Assembly: GCF_003925875.1 (NCBI RefSeq)
Contig: NZ_AP019309.1
Span: forward strand, 248,001 to 312,000
Reading direction: 5' to 3'
Source of the DNA: Intestinibaculum porci
Lineage (GTDB): Bacteria > Bacillota_I > Bacilli_A > Erysipelotrichales > Coprobacillaceae
DNA length: 64,000 nt
Both the position numbers and the translations under genes were made by a program. Shown one piece after another: positions 63,443 through 64,000 of this stretch. Each line of letters opens with the position of its first letter. Within the stretch, counting starts at the first letter, position 1. Under the pieces are notes generated by a model. That model worked only from the letters and a program-made list of their open reading frames with translations. It did no database searches and was not told the origin of the DNA.

Positions 63443-63769
63443 ATGGCAAAACGCAGAAAACTGACCTATAAAGCAAAGATCTTACTGTATCTTGCGGGCG
63501 CTTTGGTCCTGCTGATTTTTGCGATTGGTCTGATTCAGTCTTCCTATATGGTTTACTTTGATAGCTCTTATCGTAAGACCTATGTCATTACCACAAAATT
63601 AAAACTGCTGGGCTGGATGCCAGCAGTGATGGGCTTATGTCTATTACCGACGATGTTTGATTTTTTACGAAGAGCCCGTCGGGTGTATCGCAATGAACAA
63701 AAAAGAAGACGGCGCTTAGCCAGGGAAAGGCGTCGCCGTCGTTTAAAACAAAGATCAGGGATCTCTTAA
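63443..63769 (+). CDS. Small two-helix membrane protein, unknown function
   Basis: 108 residues. Basic N-terminus, helix about 12-32, a short outside loop (YMVYFDSSYRKTY), a second helix about 50-70, and a strongly basic tail (RRRRLARERRRRR). No family recognised. AAGGAGGAC precedes ATG 63443, and a TATAAT box lies at about 63406. The Arg-rich tail may contact nucleic acid or acidic lipids (inference). Confidence 0.75.
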   Translation: MAKRRKLTYKAKILLYLAGALVLLIFAIGLIQSSYMVYFDSSYRKTYVITTKLKLLGWMPAVMGLCLLPTMFDFLRRARRVYRNEQKRRRRLARERRRRRLKQRSGIS

Positions 63770-63779
63770 GGGATCCTTT

Positions 63780-64000
63780 TTATAATGGCTTCTGATAGAA
63801 GTTGCCTTTAACGGCCATCGACTGGGTCACATTGACAAAGGCATGAGGATCAATCGCCATGACTTTACTGGTCATATCATTCAGTTCATCTTCTGAGATA
63901 ACGGTATAGATCATTGTCCGGTTTTCATGCTTATAAGAGCCTTGGGCATTTAAGCGAGTAGCCCCATGGTTGGTCTGACTGTATATCTCTTTTTCGATTT
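63780..64000 (-). CDS. YitT/DUF2179-family membrane protein, C-terminal end (partial)
   Basis: The last 73 codons of a gene that continues beyond the window. The sequence (GATRLNAQGSYKHENRTMIYTVIS, seen in part, then DPHAFVNVTQSMAVKGNF) matches the cytoplasmic DUF2179 domain that ends YitT-type proteins, whose N-terminal half has several membrane helices. The function of the family is unknown. Stop codon at 63780-63782. Confidence 0.85.
   Translation of the reverse strand, partial: IEKEIYSQTNHGATRLNAQGSYKHENRTMIYTVISEDELNDMTSKVMAIDPHAFVNVTQSMAVKGNFYQKPL

Overview
This window looks like a chromosomal segment of a low-to-mid GC Bacillota, most likely an Erysipelotrichia-type gut or rumen commensal. 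That placement is inference from protein style: a BspA-like surface protein, CUT1 sugar uptake with MsmK-type ATPases, YesMN regulators, QueH, ECF-type folate uptake, and heavy TTA/GAA codon use in the core genes. No rRNA, tRNA or CRISPR array was seen.

Layout. (1) 1-7892: the 3' part of a very large wall-anchored surface protein with SpaA/Cna-B-like domains, about two dozen near-identical BspA-type leucine-rich repeats, and a C-terminal sorting region. (2) 7897-17294: a nested mobile-element stack. An IS1182-family element sits 4 bp behind the surface-protein stop codon and has itself received three insertions: an IS1634-like element with a 200-bp target duplication, a Recombinase-In-Trio (RIT) element, and a second DDE insertion sequence with a GAATTC duplication. 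Removing the IS1634-like and RIT insertions rebuilds one transposase frame of about 535 codons; the third insertion lies downstream of that gene. (3) 17295-19524: decayed mobilizable-element DNA with a truncated transposase start, dense palindromes, a protein joining a DprA N-terminus-like segment to DUF3846, a frameshifted small accessory gene, an oriT-like repeat cluster and a truncated relaxase-like start. (4) 19525-64000: ordinary core and metabolic chromosome.

The core part contains two tandem CapA-type phosphoesterases; a shared MsmK-like ATPase and a glycogen-debranching-type glucosidase; a YesMN two-component pair followed by a maltodextrin-like ABC importer with an extra large solute-binding lipoprotein; an OmpR/histidine kinase pair; mnmG-rsmG-noc; a 6-phosphogluconolactonase-like propeller; an Lrp regulator with an aminotransferase; the queuosine cluster tgt-queA-queH; an msm-type alpha-galactoside operon with a divergent AraC regulator; a PD-(D/E)XK (Rpn-like) nuclease followed by a free-standing duplicate of its tail; a MATE exporter; two CobW-type GTPases; folT behind a tetrahydrofolate riboswitch; and serC-serA.

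The most unusual items are the nested insertion stack with its resolvable junctions, the Rpn-like gene with a strong internal ribosome binding site plus an independent copy of the same C-terminal tail, and the DprA-like/DUF3846 fusion. All family assignments are from reading motifs by eye; no database search was run.
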